Assembly (NCBI GenBank): GCA_003694825.1
Contig: RFJS01000245.1
Coordinates: forward strand, 1 to 13,819
DNA: 13,819 nucleotides
Direction: 5' to 3'
Origin: Verrucomicrobiota bacterium
GTDB taxonomy: Bacteria > Verrucomicrobiota > Verrucomicrobiia > Opitutales > Opitutaceae
The position numbers were made by a program, and so were the translations under genes. The notes beneath the pieces are model-generated. The model was not told where the DNA came from. It saw only the letters and a list, made by a program, of their open reading frames with translations, and did no database searches. Positions 1 to 7,629 of the stretch are shown piece after piece (position 1 is the first letter of the stretch; every line of letters starts with the position of its first letter).

Positions 1-1
1 C

Positions 2-127
2 CGGCAATTGACCCGCGGATACGGAAATTCGGATTTGCCCGCGGCCATGATCCGCGAACTCATGGGAGGCACACCGCCCCGTCGCAACCATGGCCGATCC
101 CGCCTCCCATCCGCACCGCACCCCTGA
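2..127 (+). CDS. C-terminal end of an unidentified protein (partial)
   Basis: An open frame enters from the left edge and ends at TGA 125-127, encoding about 41 residues beginning RQLTRGYGNSDLPAAMIREL. The first part has a normal amino-acid mix and looks like a real C-terminal helix, while the last residues are Arg/Pro-rich. I do not recognise the family. The RGY...MGG pattern faintly recalls the end of membrane dipeptidases (M19), but this is too short to claim. It overlaps the next gene's ATG by 38 bases, so the true end or the neighbour's true start may differ. Confidence 0.3.
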   Translation, partial: RQLTRGYGNSDLPAAMIRELMGGTPPRRNHGRSRLPSAPHP

Positions 128-971
128 TCCCGGCACCGCCGACGAACTCTTCGCCGGCATCCACTGGCACCAGCGCTGGGAAATCGCCCCCGGCCTCTTC
201 ACCCCGGGCCGCAACCCCGTCGCCCCGATCTGCGACGCCGCCGGGCTGCCCGCGCGCCTCGACGGCCTGCGCGTGCTCGACGTCGGCGCGTGGAATGGCT
301 GCTTCAGCTTCGAGTGCGAACGCCGCGGCGCGGCCGAAGTCGTCGCCCTCTAGCTCGAAAACCCAGACGAAAGCGGCTTCAACCGCCTCAAAGCCTTCCT
401 CGGCTCCCGCGTCGTCTATCGCCAGGGGTCGGTCTACGAACTCACGCCCTAACGCTTCGGCCGTTTCGACCTCATCCTCTTCTTCGGCGTCCTCTACCAC
501 CTGCGCTACCCTCTCCTTGCCGTCGACCGCCTCCGCACCGTGTCCCGCGGCACCGTGCTCATCGAAACCCACGTGGCCCGCTCCCGCCGCCTCCTGCGCG
601 GCCGCCGCTCGGTGCTCGCCCGTCTCCTGATGCTCGAGCGGCTCTTCGCCAACACGCCGATCTGGCGCCAATACCGCGAATACGAACTGCACCCCGAAGA
701 CCGCAGCAACTGGTTTGGCCCCAATATCCAGGCCGTCATCGAGGCCTTCGAGTCCGGGGGCTTCGCCACCACCCACCTCAAGAGCTGGGGCGAGCGCGCC
801 ACCTTTCGCGCCGAACTGCGCCCCGAACTGCTCGCCCGCCTCGCCGAGGGCTCCTACGAGGGACTCGCCGATCACGGGCTCGACCTGCTCGGCCTCCAGC
901 ACGCGCCCCGGGGGATCTACCGGCCCGAAACACCGCAAGACCCGTCCGGCCCGCCGCGGACGCACGGCTGA
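90..971 (+). pseudogene. CmoB/DUF1698-like SAM-dependent methyltransferase, broken by two in-frame stops
   Basis: Reading one frame from ATG 90 to TGA 971 gives a 293-codon class I methyltransferase interrupted at codon 88 (TAG, 351-353) and codon 121 (TAA, 450-452). The frame is otherwise intact. Before the first stop lies GIHWHQRWEIAPG and the SAM-binding strand-loop LDVGAWNG (residues 63-70). After the second stop the same fold resumes with FDLILFFGVLYHLRYPL and, near the C terminus, WFGPNIQAVIEAFESGGF. This layout matches CmoB/DUF1698-type proteins, some of which modify tRNA while others sit in sugar loci. The substrate here is unknown. Both lesions are nonsense changes, not indels. TAG and TAA end other genes in this window, so recoding is unlikely. 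It is either a recent pseudogene or contains sequence errors. Confidence 0.72.
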
Positions 972-1114
972 AGCGCCACTCGCACCGCCCGCGGGCCGCC
1001 GCTGCCCCACGGGGCGATCCCCGGAGACATCGAGGGAATAGATTGGCGTTCCCTCCTCCGGCCTCTATTGCAGGAGTCGGCGTTTCGGTGGACGTCTCCC
1101 TCTCCTCTGCCTCC

Positions 1115-2122
1115 ATGTTCAACGACAAATCGATTCTCATCACCGGCGGCACCGGATCCTTCGGCCGCGCCTGCGCCCGGCACATCCTCAGCCATTATCA
1201 GCCGGCCCGGCTCATCATCTTCTCGCGCGATGAGCTCAAGCAGCACGAGATGCAGGAACTCAAAGAATTCCGCGCCCCGTGCATGCGCTTCTTCCTCGGC
1301 GACGTGCGCGACGAACGCCGCCTCGTGCAAGCCTTCCGCGATGTCGACACAGTCATTCACGCCGCCGCGCTCAAGCAGGTCCCCGCAGCCGAATACAACC
1401 CCCACGAGTTCATCAAGACCAACATCAACGGCGCCATGAACGTCGTCAGCGCCGCCCTCGAGTGCCGCGTCTCACGCGTCGTCGCCGTCAGCACCGACAA
1501 AGCCGTCAACCCCGTCAACCTCTACGGCGCCACCAAGCTCTGCAGCGACAAGGTCTTCGTCGCGAGCAACAGCTACGCCGGCCGCACCTCCACCCGCTTC
1601 GCCGTCGTGCGCTACGGCAACGTCATCGGCAGCCGCGGCAGCGTCATCCCGAAACTGCTGCGCCAGCGCGCCCACGGGAAGCTCACGATCACCGATCCGC
1701 GCATGACCCGGTTTCTCATCGACCTGCGCGCCGGTGTCGAATTCGTCCTCGATTGCGTCGGCAAGATGCGCGGGGGAGAGATCTTCGTGCCGAAACTGCC
1801 GAGCTGCCGCATCGGCGACCTCGTCGATGCGATGAGCGCGGGGTGCACAGTCGAGACGATCGGCCGGCGTCCCGGCGAGAAGATGCACGAGACCCTGATC
1901 GCGGCCGACGACGCCGGCAACACCCGCGAACTCGACGACCGCTTCGTCATCGCCCCCACCCATCCCCATTGGCGCTACGACGCCGACGCCATTGGCGGAC
2001 GCCGTTGTCCCGACGGCTTTACCTACACCAGCGACACCAATCCCGATCAACTCTCGCCCGAGCGCATCCGCGAGATCTGCCGCGACGTCGCCCGGGAGAT
2101 GGGCCTCGACGACAACTTCTGA
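1115..2122 (+). CDS. pseB: UDP-GlcNAc 4,6-dehydratase (inverting), PseB
   Basis: First enzyme of pseudaminic-acid synthesis: it dehydrates and C5-epimerises UDP-GlcNAc to the 4-keto-6-deoxy-L-arabino-hexose in the cytoplasm. The 335-residue protein begins MFNDKSILITGGTGSFG, the NADP-binding Rossmann loop (residues 6-17). It keeps the family's unusual active site STDK (126-129), with Asp128/Lys129, and the YGATK motif with Tyr137 and Lys141. VRYGNVIGSRGSVIP and GRRPGEKMHETLI are further PseB/FlaA1 signatures. Length is normal. I chose ATG 1115 from the family N terminus. An in-frame GTG at 1088 has AGGAG at 1072-1076 upstream and would add nine residues. pseI follows after 39 bp on the same strand. 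I see no clear promoter in front. Confidence 0.95.
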   Translation: MFNDKSILITGGTGSFGRACARHILSHYQPARLIIFSRDELKQHEMQELKEFRAPCMRFFLGDVRDERRLVQAFRDVDTVIHAAALKQVPAAEYNPHEFIKTNINGAMNVVSAALECRVSRVVAVSTDKAVNPVNLYGATKLCSDKVFVASNSYAGRTSTRFAVVRYGNVIGSRGSVIPKLLRQRAHGKLTITDPRMTRFLIDLRAGVEFVLDCVGKMRGGEIFVPKLPSCRIGDLVDAMSAGCTVETIGRRPGEKMHETLIAADDAGNTRELDDRFVIAPTHPHWRYDADAIGGRRCPDGFTYTSDTNPDQLSPERIREICRDVAREMGLDDNF

Positions 2123-2161
2123 ACGCTCCGCCCGACGCGGGATCGCCCTCCTGCCCGGCTC

Positions 2162-3268
2162 ATGTCCGCCACCCGCCGCGCCGCCAGCCCCCGCCAGAAT
2201 CCGTCCCGCCTGCCCTGGCCCGCCACCTTTCGCCTCGGGCGCCGCATCGTCGGCGATGGCCGCCCCCCCTTTCTCGTCGCCGAACTCTCGGCCAACCACC
2301 GGCAGCAAAAGGCCCATGCCCTCGCCCTGATCGACGCCGCGGCGGACGCCGGCGCCGACGCCATCAAACTGCAGACCTACACGCCGGACACCCTTACCCT
2401 CCCCGCCCGCACCCGCCCCTTCCGCCTTGGCAAGGGCCTCTGGGAGGGGCGCTACCTTCACGATCTCTATCGCGAGGCCATGACCCCCTGGGAGTGGCAT
2501 GCCGAGCTCGCCGCCCATGCCCGCGCCCGGGGTCTTCTCGCCTTCAGCACCCCCTTCGACGAAACGGCCGTGGACTTCCTCGAGCGCGAGATGCGGCCGC
2601 CCGCCTACAAAATCGCCTCCTTCGAAATCAACCACCTGCCGCTGTTGCGGCGCGTCGGCGCGACCGGCCGGCCGGTCATCCTGAGCACCGGCATGGCCAC
2701 CGAACCGGAAATCGCCACCGCGGTGCAAACCCTGCGCGCGGCCGGATGTCCGGCCCTCCTGCTGCTCAAATGCGTCAGCAGCTATCCGGCCCGGCCCGCC
2801 GACTTCAACCTGCGCGCCATCGGCACCCTGCACGATCGCTTCCGGGCGCCCGTCGGCCTCTCCGATCACACCCTCTCCGATGAAGTCGCGCTCGGTGCCG
2901 TCGCCCTCGGCGCCAGTCTGATCGAGAAACACCTCACGCTGCGCCGCGACGACGGCGGCATCGACGCCGGCTTCTCGCTCGAACCGGCCGAATTCCGCCG
3001 CATGGCCACCGCCGTGCGCACCCTGCACGCGGCTCTGGGCGCCGACACACTCGGGCCATCCCGCCAGGATCGCAGCCAGCGCCGGTTTCGCCGCTCCATC
3101 TTTGTCGCGGCCGACGTCGCGCCGGGCGAAATCCTCACCGCGGAGAACCTGCGCATCGTGCGCCCGGCCGACGGTCTCGACCCGCGACACTGGGACGAAG
3201 TCCTCGGCCGCCGCGCCCGGCGCCGCCTGAAAGCGGGCACCCCCTTGCGCCAGGGGGATTGGCTCTGA
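2162..3268 (+). CDS. pseI: Pseudaminic acid synthase, PseI (NeuB family with SAF domain)
   Basis: Condenses phosphoenolpyruvate with 6-deoxy-AltdiNAc to give pseudaminic acid. The 368-residue protein has the NeuB TIM barrel (about 35-295): VAELSANH (39-46), DAIKLQTYTPDTLTL (66-80), the PseI-type GKGLWEGRYLHDLY, YKIASFEI, STGMAT, and the metal-site motifs VGLSDHT (His236) and IEKHLTL (His257). A C-terminal SAF/antifreeze-like domain (about 308-368) follows: RRSIFVAADVAPGE, then NLRIVRPADGL and LRQGDWL. The GLW and YTPD signatures point to PseI rather than to sialic- or legionaminic-acid synthases. The first 35 residues are a longer, basic, Pro-rich leader than usual, so a later start is possible. 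No Shine-Dalgarno sequence is visible. It likely forms an operon with pseB. Confidence 0.95.
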   Translation: MSATRRAASPRQNPSRLPWPATFRLGRRIVGDGRPPFLVAELSANHRQQKAHALALIDAAADAGADAIKLQTYTPDTLTLPARTRPFRLGKGLWEGRYLHDLYREAMTPWEWHAELAAHARARGLLAFSTPFDETAVDFLEREMRPPAYKIASFEINHLPLLRRVGATGRPVILSTGMATEPEIATAVQTLRAAGCPALLLLKCVSSYPARPADFNLRAIGTLHDRFRAPVGLSDHTLSDEVALGAVALGASLIEKHLTLRRDDGGIDAGFSLEPAEFRRMATAVRTLHAALGADTLGPSRQDRSQRRFRRSIFVAADVAPGEILTAENLRIVRPADGLDPRHWDEVLGRRARRRLKAGTPLRQGDWL

Positions 3269-3358
3269 GCGCGCGCTCCGGTGGCCGGCGGCGTTATTGT
3301 CCCCCGGACCGGGGCGGTCGCGAGGAGCCGCAGCCTCTCCGGCGGGCCACCCTCCCAG

Positions 3359-4360
3359 CTACGCGGCACCGATCCGCAGCATCTTCCTGGCGACGCGCTC
3401 CGCACCTCGCCCATCCAATCCGGGAAAGGAAACCCGCTCCGGCTCGCGCATCAGCGTCTCGAATGCCGCCCTGATGCCAGCCGCGGGATCCGCAAACCCA
3501 TCAACGACAGGCACGCCCCAGCGTTGCGACACCTCCCAGGCGAAGAGCCGCTGATTGTCCGCACCGATCACCGCGACAAAGGGCACGCGCAAGAACCCCA
3601 GCTCATACACCGTGCCGCCCGCGCCGATGATGCCCCGCCGGCACTGCCTCGCCCACCCCGCGAACGCCCTCGCGTCGAGCGCCTCCAGCCAGACCCCCGC
3701 GGCAAACCGGTCCAGCGCCGCGCGCAGGTCCCGCCGCCCGGGCAGGTGGGCCGGCCGGACGACGACCGGAGCGAAACGCACGGCGTCGAGGCTCGCGAGG
3801 ACATCCAGCGCCACGGCCGTGAGGCCGAGCGGATCGGCCCCGCCCATGGAGATCAGCACCGGCTCCACATCGGGCGGGAAGGGAAGCTGCACCTGGTCGG
3901 GCTGCATCAGCCCCGGCCGCAGCAGCGCATAGCGCTCGCCGAGCAGCGCCGGCACGTCCGCGGGATAGGGCGATTTTTCCAGGCCGAGCCGCGGGTTCAC
4001 CACGAGGTCCGCCGCCCGCAACCGTCGCCGTCCTTCGTCATCGATCACGAGCAGCCGCGGTTCGCCGCCGTCCGCGCCCCTCGCGGCCGCTTTCATCTCG
4101 ACGAGTTCACGGTCCGCGGGAGCGTAGTCGTCGACCACGAGCCAGGCGCAGGCCGGGGGCGGTTCTCCGCCCGCAAGCACCCGCGCAAAGGGCGCGAGCA
4201 TGTCGAAGGGGACACCCGTGCGCTCCGAATCCGTCCACAGGATACACTCGACACCGTGCTCGCCAAGCGCGGCCGCCAGTGCGGCGCAGCGGGCGAGATG
4301 GCCCAGGCCGACTCCAGAGCCGAAGGCGAGGCGAAAGACGACAGGGGGGGAATCGTTCAT
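3359..4360 (-). CDS. pseG: UDP-2,4-diacetamido-2,4,6-trideoxy-beta-L-altropyranose hydrolase, PseG
   Basis: Releases UDP from UDP-6-deoxy-AltdiNAc to give the free sugar used by PseI. The 333-residue protein has the GT-B-like fold of PseG. The N-terminal GVGLGHLARC carries the catalytic His21. VVDDYA (75-80) follows, then RLLVIDDEG, the nucleotide-side motif SMGGADP (171-177), IGAGGTVYELGF (245-256) and GADNQ (266-270). It ends with TAG. Its ATG overlaps the pseC stop (ATGA, 4357-4360), so translation is probably coupled. It is the last gene of the long minus-strand unit and converges on pseI across about 90 bp with no convincing terminator. It carries no fused PseH acetyltransferase domain. 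Confidence 0.93.
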   Translation of the reverse strand: MNDSPPVVFRLAFGSGVGLGHLARCAALAAALGEHGVECILWTDSERTGVPFDMLAPFARVLAGGEPPPACAWLVVDDYAPADRELVEMKAAARGADGGEPRLLVIDDEGRRRLRAADLVVNPRLGLEKSPYPADVPALLGERYALLRPGLMQPDQVQLPFPPDVEPVLISMGGADPLGLTAVALDVLASLDAVRFAPVVVRPAHLPGRRDLRAALDRFAAGVWLEALDARAFAGWARQCRRGIIGAGGTVYELGFLRVPFVAVIGADNQRLFAWEVSQRWGVPVVDGFADPAAGIRAAFETLMREPERVSFPGLDGRGAERVARKMLRIGAA

Positions 4361-5586
4361 AGGCGGCAGGTCCGGACGAAGGCTTCGAGGGCATCGGCGA
4401 CCCTCTCGAGGTCCTGATCGCGCATGGCCGGAAACAGCGGCAGACTGAGGCAGCCCCGATACCAGGCCTCGGCGCCCGGAAGAGTGGTCTCACCGAATCG
4501 TTTTTTGTAGAAAGTATGTCGATACACCGGGATGTAGTGCACCTGGGTGCGGATGCCGCGGTCCGCGAGAAACTCGACGGCCCGGCGCCGCAGCGCCGCA
4601 TCGGCGAAATGCACGACAAACAGGTGCCATGCCGAGCCTTCGTCCGGCGGAGGCAGCGCGAAGATATCGCGCAGGCCCGGCCGGTCGAGCCGCTCGAGGT
4701 AGCGCCGGGCCAGCGTCCGGCGGCGTTCGAGAAACGCGTCGAGCCGCCGGAGCTGCGAGAGTCCGAGAGCAGCCTGGATGTCGGTGAGCCGATAGTTGAA
4801 ACCCAGCTCGACCTGATCCTGAAACCACGGCCCCTCGCCGGGCGGGAGCCGATCCGGCGACGGTTTGTCGATGCCGTGGCTGCGCAATCGCCGGATCCGC
4901 CCGGCGAGATCGGCATCGTTGGTGAGCACGGCGCCCCCTTCGCCGGTGCAGATGTGTTTGACCGGATGGAAGCTCAGGATCGCCGCCCGGGTGTGGCGGC
5001 AGGAGCCGCTGCGAAAGGAGGTGCCATCGGCGGCGCGGCCCAACCCGCCGAGGCTGTGGGCGGCATCTTCCACGAGCGTCCAGCCGCGCCGTCCGCACAC
5101 GCGGGCGAGCCCTTCGAGGTCGGCCACCCTGCCGGTGAGGGAGACGGCGATGACGAGGCCCGGCGGCACCCCGCGCGCTTCGAGGGTGTCGAGCGCCGCC
5201 TCGAGGTGTCCCGGGGTCATGAGCCCTGTGCGGGGGTCGACATCGGCCAAGGCCACGCCGCCGCCGGCGTGCAGGAAGCAGTTGGCCGTGGCGGCGAAGG
5301 TGATCGGCGAAGTCACCCCCACCTGCCCCGGCCCCACGCCGAGAGCGATGGCGAGCAGATGCAGCGCCGCCGAGCCACTGGAGACCGCCACGGCATGGCG
5401 CGCGCCGGTGGCGCGGCAGAGCGCTTCTTCGAAGGCACCGACCGTTGGGCCCTGGGTGAGAAAGTCGGCGTGAAGGGCGGCGATGACGGCGGCGATATCC
5501 GATTCGTCGATGAATTGCCGCGCGTAGGGCAGCGGGCCGGGCGGGGGGGGCGCGTGTTTTCTGCTCGGGCGGGGATCCGGATTCAT
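4357..5586 (-). CDS. pseC: UDP-4-amino-4,6-dideoxy-N-acetyl-beta-L-altrosamine transaminase, PseC
   Basis: PLP-dependent aminotransferase of the DegT/DnrJ/EryC1 family that aminates the PseB product at C4. The 409-residue protein shows AVSSGSAALHL (67-77, phosphate and cofactor loop), VTSPITFAATANCFLHAGG (91-109), DVDPRTG, VEDAAHSLGG (172-181, with Asp174 for the pyridine nitrogen) and SFHPVKHICTGEGGAV, with Schiff-base Lys210. RLRSHGI, LGFNYRLTDIQAALGLSQL, QVHYIPVY and CLSLPLFPAM complete the PseC pattern. The extra Pro-rich N terminus of about 18 residues is unusual. It starts 7 bp after the fliT-like stop and overlaps pseG downstream, which ties it to the flagellar chaperone operon. Confidence 0.93.
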   Translation of the reverse strand: MNPDPRPSRKHAPPPPGPLPYARQFIDESDIAAVIAALHADFLTQGPTVGAFEEALCRATGARHAVAVSSGSAALHLLAIALGVGPGQVGVTSPITFAATANCFLHAGGGVALADVDPRTGLMTPGHLEAALDTLEARGVPPGLVIAVSLTGRVADLEGLARVCGRRGWTLVEDAAHSLGGLGRAADGTSFRSGSCRHTRAAILSFHPVKHICTGEGGAVLTNDADLAGRIRRLRSHGIDKPSPDRLPPGEGPWFQDQVELGFNYRLTDIQAALGLSQLRRLDAFLERRRTLARRYLERLDRPGLRDIFALPPPDEGSAWHLFVVHFADAALRRRAVEFLADRGIRTQVHYIPVYRHTFYKKRFGETTLPGAEAWYRGCLSLPLFPAMRDQDLERVADALEAFVRTCRL

Positions 5587-5593
5587 AGGCCGC

Positions 5594-6013
5594 TCAGGCG
5601 CGACCCAACAAGCCTTCCCTCAATCCGGCAAGCCCTTGTTGCGTGCCGTAGCCGCGGCGCACCTGGCGGCTGCGGCGGGTGGCGCGGTTGAGCTCGCTGA
5701 GCTCGGCGCCGACGCGGTCCATTTCGCCGCGGAGAAATGCGAGGTTGGCCTTTTCCCGCTCCTGGAGCCGCTCGATGCGCGCTTCGAAGGCGGCGATCTC
5801 GGCCCGGCTCAGGTTGGCCTGGCGCCGCGCGTTACCGAGATGTTCGGCGAGGCGCAGCTTGCGGGTCTCCAGCGCGATGGCGAACTGGATGTCGCCGCGC
5901 CGCAGTGCGCTGGTCTCACGGTCGGTGAGATCTTCGTAGGCACTGAGCAGGACGAAGATGCGGCCCGGGGTTCGCATGCGGGATGGCGGTGCGGCTGGAG
6001 AAGAGAGGGGCAT
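5594..6013 (-). CDS. FliT/FlgN-like flagellar export chaperone (probable)
   Basis: A small 139-residue, largely helical protein with long charged heptad-like stretches, RRGDIQFAIALETRKLRLAE (about 39-58) and an Arg/Glu/Leu-rich helix at about 70-110. FliT and FlgN chaperones are short helical bundles of this kind that hold FliD or hook-junction proteins before export. Sequence similarity alone is weak; the call rests mainly on its position directly after fliS and on size and helicity. Its ATG touches the fliS stop with no gap (TGAATG at 6011-6016), so it is probably translated by re-initiation. A second ATG at residue 13 (5977) removes a Pro/Ser-rich start and is a fair alternative. pseC follows after 7 bp. 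Confidence 0.6.
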   Translation of the reverse strand: MPLSSPAAPPSRMRTPGRIFVLLSAYEDLTDRETSALRRGDIQFAIALETRKLRLAEHLGNARRQANLSRAEIAAFEARIERLQEREKANLAFLRGEMDRVGAELSELNRATRRSRQVRRGYGTQQGLAGLREGLLGRA

Positions 6014-6457
6014 TCAGGCGGAGAGGGAGAGTCCGGCTCCGGCCGGCGCCGCCTGGGTGCCCTGCTCGCGCATCATCTGTTCCCAGGCATCGCGGATCTC
6101 GGAGATCATGTTCATGACCGGACGCAGGTTGCCCGGCTGTTTCTTCATGTTGGCCTCCATGATCTGGGTGATCATGAAGTCGTAGAGACGGAACATGTTC
6201 AGGGCGAACTCTCCACCATCGCGGTGATTGAGGCAGCGCTGCAGCTCGAGCAGGATGTTCTGGGCTTTGAGCAGATTGTTGTGGATCGTCTCGTTGCGCT
6301 TCTGCACATCCTCGATCTCGAAGCCCTCGAGCGCCGTCCCCAGAAAACGCAAAGCCCCGTCATAAAGCATCAGAATGAGCTTGGCGGGGCTGGCGGTATC
6401 AACGGCGACGGTCTTGTATGAGGAGACTTGGCGAGTGTTGACCATGCCCTGTTCCAT
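6014..6457 (-). CDS. fliS: Flagellin export chaperone FliS
   Basis: Binds the C terminus of newly made flagellin, prevents cytoplasmic polymerisation and delivers it to the flagellar export gate. The 147-residue form keeps the FliS hallmark YKTVAVDTASPAKLILMLYD, followed by ALRFLGTALEG, HNNLLKAQNILLELQRCLN, FALNMFRLYDFMI and RDAWEQM. A Pro/Ala/Gly-rich tail ends it. I chose ATG 6457, 13 bp after the flgM stop. ATG 6445 is equally possible; an ATG at 6505 would overlap flgM and is less likely. No strong Shine-Dalgarno sequence precedes any of them. It lies within the sigma-28 unit that starts at the flgM promoter. Confidence 0.94.
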   Translation of the reverse strand: MEQGMVNTRQVSSYKTVAVDTASPAKLILMLYDGALRFLGTALEGFEIEDVQKRNETIHNNLLKAQNILLELQRCLNHRDGGEFALNMFRLYDFMITQIMEANMKKQPGNLRPVMNMISEIRDAWEQMMREQGTQAAPAGAGLSLSA

Positions 6458-6470
6458 CGGATCAGAGCGC

Positions 6471-6761
6471 TCAGATTTCAGAGAAAGGTGTGATATATTG
6501 AGCAATTTTCTCTACGATCTCCTGTGAAGGATAGTTCGGGTCGGCCAGGAGGGCCTTTCCCCGCTCCACGACCTCGGGGCGGATCTCGGGGATGGCGGCG
6601 AGCCGGTCGCGGATGCCCTGTGAGAGATCGGCTTTGAAACGCTCGCCGCGCGCTTGCGCGGGATCATGACGAACCTCGCCGGAACCATTGGCGCCGTTGG
6701 CGCCCTGTTTCATGCCAGAGTGGTAGATGTAGCCGGAGTTGCCGATAGGATTGATGTTCAT
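6471..6761 (-). CDS. flgM: FlgM-like anti-sigma-28 factor
   Basis: A 96-residue protein starting MNINPIGNSG. Its first 45 residues are Gly/Asn-rich and polar, probably disordered, as in FlgM. The C-terminal half, RPEVVERGKALLADPNYPSQ followed by EIVEKIAQYI (about 61-90), follows the FlgM sigma-binding pattern of a helix, a short Asp-Pro-Asn-Tyr turn and a helix ending in an IA(E/D)K-type motif. FlgM holds sigma-28 inactive until the hook-basal body is complete and is then exported. It sits directly before fliS, and a sigma-28-type promoter lies about 85 bp upstream, which fits autoregulation. The family is divergent, so this is a probable assignment. Reading the frame further upstream would run into the lipoprotein gene and is not supported. 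Confidence 0.68.
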   Translation of the reverse strand: MNINPIGNSGYIYHSGMKQGANGANGSGEVRHDPAQARGERFKADLSQGIRDRLAAIPEIRPEVVERGKALLADPNYPSQEIVEKIAQYITPFSEI

Positions 6762-6846
6762 TGCTGGAGGGATGGTTGAGTTTGTTGGACTGTTTTCTGT
6801 CAGGTGGGTGGTTTTGCGTCTTTGCGTTAATAGCTTTTTGACAATT

Positions 6847-6874
6847 CCATCGGCCCGCTGGCCGGAGGACTTTA
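6847..6874 (-). promoter_or_regulatory. Sigma-28 (FliA)-type promoter of flgM-fliS-fliT-pseC-pseG
   Basis: On the minus strand TAAA (6874-6871), a 16-base spacer and GCCGATGG (6854-6847) match the consensus TAAA-N15-GCCGATAA at all four -35 bases and six of eight -10 bases. Transcription would start near 6840, about 80 bases before the flgM ATG, just downstream of the lipoprotein gene's stop. Confidence 0.65.
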
Positions 6875-6891
6875 AGCCATTTGCAAAAAAT

Positions 6892-7593
6892 TTATGACGA
6901 GTCGCGCGGCGGCAGGGTGCCAAACATCGCGCTGCCGACGTATTTGGCGAAGCGCACCGGGCTCTGGAGGATGCCCGAGGTGTGGCCGAGTGGATAGGTC
7001 TGCCGGCTGTTGTCCTGGTAGTAGCGGCGGGCCGCGACGGCGACCGAGGGCTGAGAGACATCGAAAAGATCATCGAAGGCCCACAGCGCACGCCCCGAAG
7101 GGATCTCGACGAGCCGCGCCCGCACGCCGATGGCCAGCGGCTGGTAGGGCTTGTAGTGTGTGAGGTCGACGAGCAGGACGCCGTCGGCCCCGAAACGCTC
7201 GCTCAGTGCCGCGAAGAGCGTGGCCGGGAGCGCCGCGGTGGTGCCGACCGAGCGCACGCCGAACATGGCCTCCATGTCGCTGCGGGAGACGGGGGTGATC
7301 TCGAAACGCCCGAGCTTGGCGAGTTCCGCCGTCATGGCTTCCTCGAGAGACCCCATCTCTTCGTCGGTCCAGACACGCGAATGCAACGGCAGGACGGCGA
7401 CGCGCCGCAACGAGGCCGGGAGCGGCCCGGCGTGGGTGAAGTTTGCCGGCTTGTAGGCGCGGCCGACCGGGATGTCCATGTCGCGGTCAACCGTCGAGCA
7501 GCCGGTGAAGACGATGACCATGAGCCCGGCGACCGCGCCGAATGCGATCGACCGAAGGGAACGGGCCGCACCCGCAACACTGGCGCGGCGCAT
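6892..7593 (-). CDS. Predicted outer-membrane-type lipoprotein of unknown function
   Basis: The 233-residue protein begins with an Arg-rich n-region, a hydrophobic stretch (SIAFGAVAGLMVIV) and a lipobox-like FTGC with the acylated Cys at about residue 32; Phe at -3 is not ideal. The mature part starts STVDRDMDIPVGRAYKPANF. RRVAVLPLHSRVW, a helix ending AELAKLGRFEITPV, then GADGVLLVDLTHYKPYQPL and RLVEIPSGRALWAFDD follow. The 'AVLP...L.....F.(V/I)..V' pattern resembles TolB-N/CsgG/FlgO-type lipoproteins, so a flagellar or envelope role like FlgO is possible but unproven. It lies between fliD and flgM. ATG 7593 gives a normal signal length; an in-frame GTG at 7620 starts 9 bp after fliD. Confidence 0.72.
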   Translation of the reverse strand: MRRASVAGAARSLRSIAFGAVAGLMVIVFTGCSTVDRDMDIPVGRAYKPANFTHAGPLPASLRRVAVLPLHSRVWTDEEMGSLEEAMTAELAKLGRFEITPVSRSDMEAMFGVRSVGTTAALPATLFAALSERFGADGVLLVDLTHYKPYQPLAIGVRARLVEIPSGRALWAFDDLFDVSQPSVAVAARRYYQDNSRQTYPLGHTSGILQSPVRFAKYVGSAMFGTLPPRDSS

Positions 7594-7629
7594 CCACGTG
7601 AGGGAACTGATGTCAGACACTGAGGCGGA

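Noticed and set aside
351..452. Alternative genetic code or stop read-through in the methyltransferase
   Set aside because: TAG ends pseG and TAA ends flagellin and the lipoprotein gene at natural family ends, so both are ordinary stops here.
290..1114. Long N-terminal extension of pseB upstream of 1115
   Set aside because: The extension is Arg/Pro-rich shadow sequence of the methyltransferase; PseB proteins start at the MFN..ILITGG segment.
972..1114. Promoter or operator before pseB (GCCCGCGGGC at 987-996, GGGG-CGAT-CCCC at 1011-1022)
   Set aside because: Such short GC palindromes are expected by chance at this base composition, and no -35/-10, sigma-28 or sigma-54 pattern is seen.
3269..3358. 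Bidirectional terminator between pseI and pseG
   Set aside because: Only a 5-bp CCCCG/CGGGG hairpin and a distant GGTGGCC/GGCCACC pair are visible and neither has a T-tract.
3281..5691. Long open frames on the plus strand opposite pseG and pseC
   Set aside because: They are Arg/Gly/Pro/Ala-rich mirror frames of recognised genes, caused by high GC.
6855..6870. GGCC-AGCG-GGCC palindrome in the flgM promoter spacer as an operator
   Set aside because: Four-base GC arms are too short to separate from chance in this sequence.
6471..7091. A longer flgM reading frame extending upstream to 7091
   Set aside because: It would overlap the lipoprotein gene and lie across its own promoter; the upstream part has no protein-like signature, whereas MNINPIGN at 6761 does.
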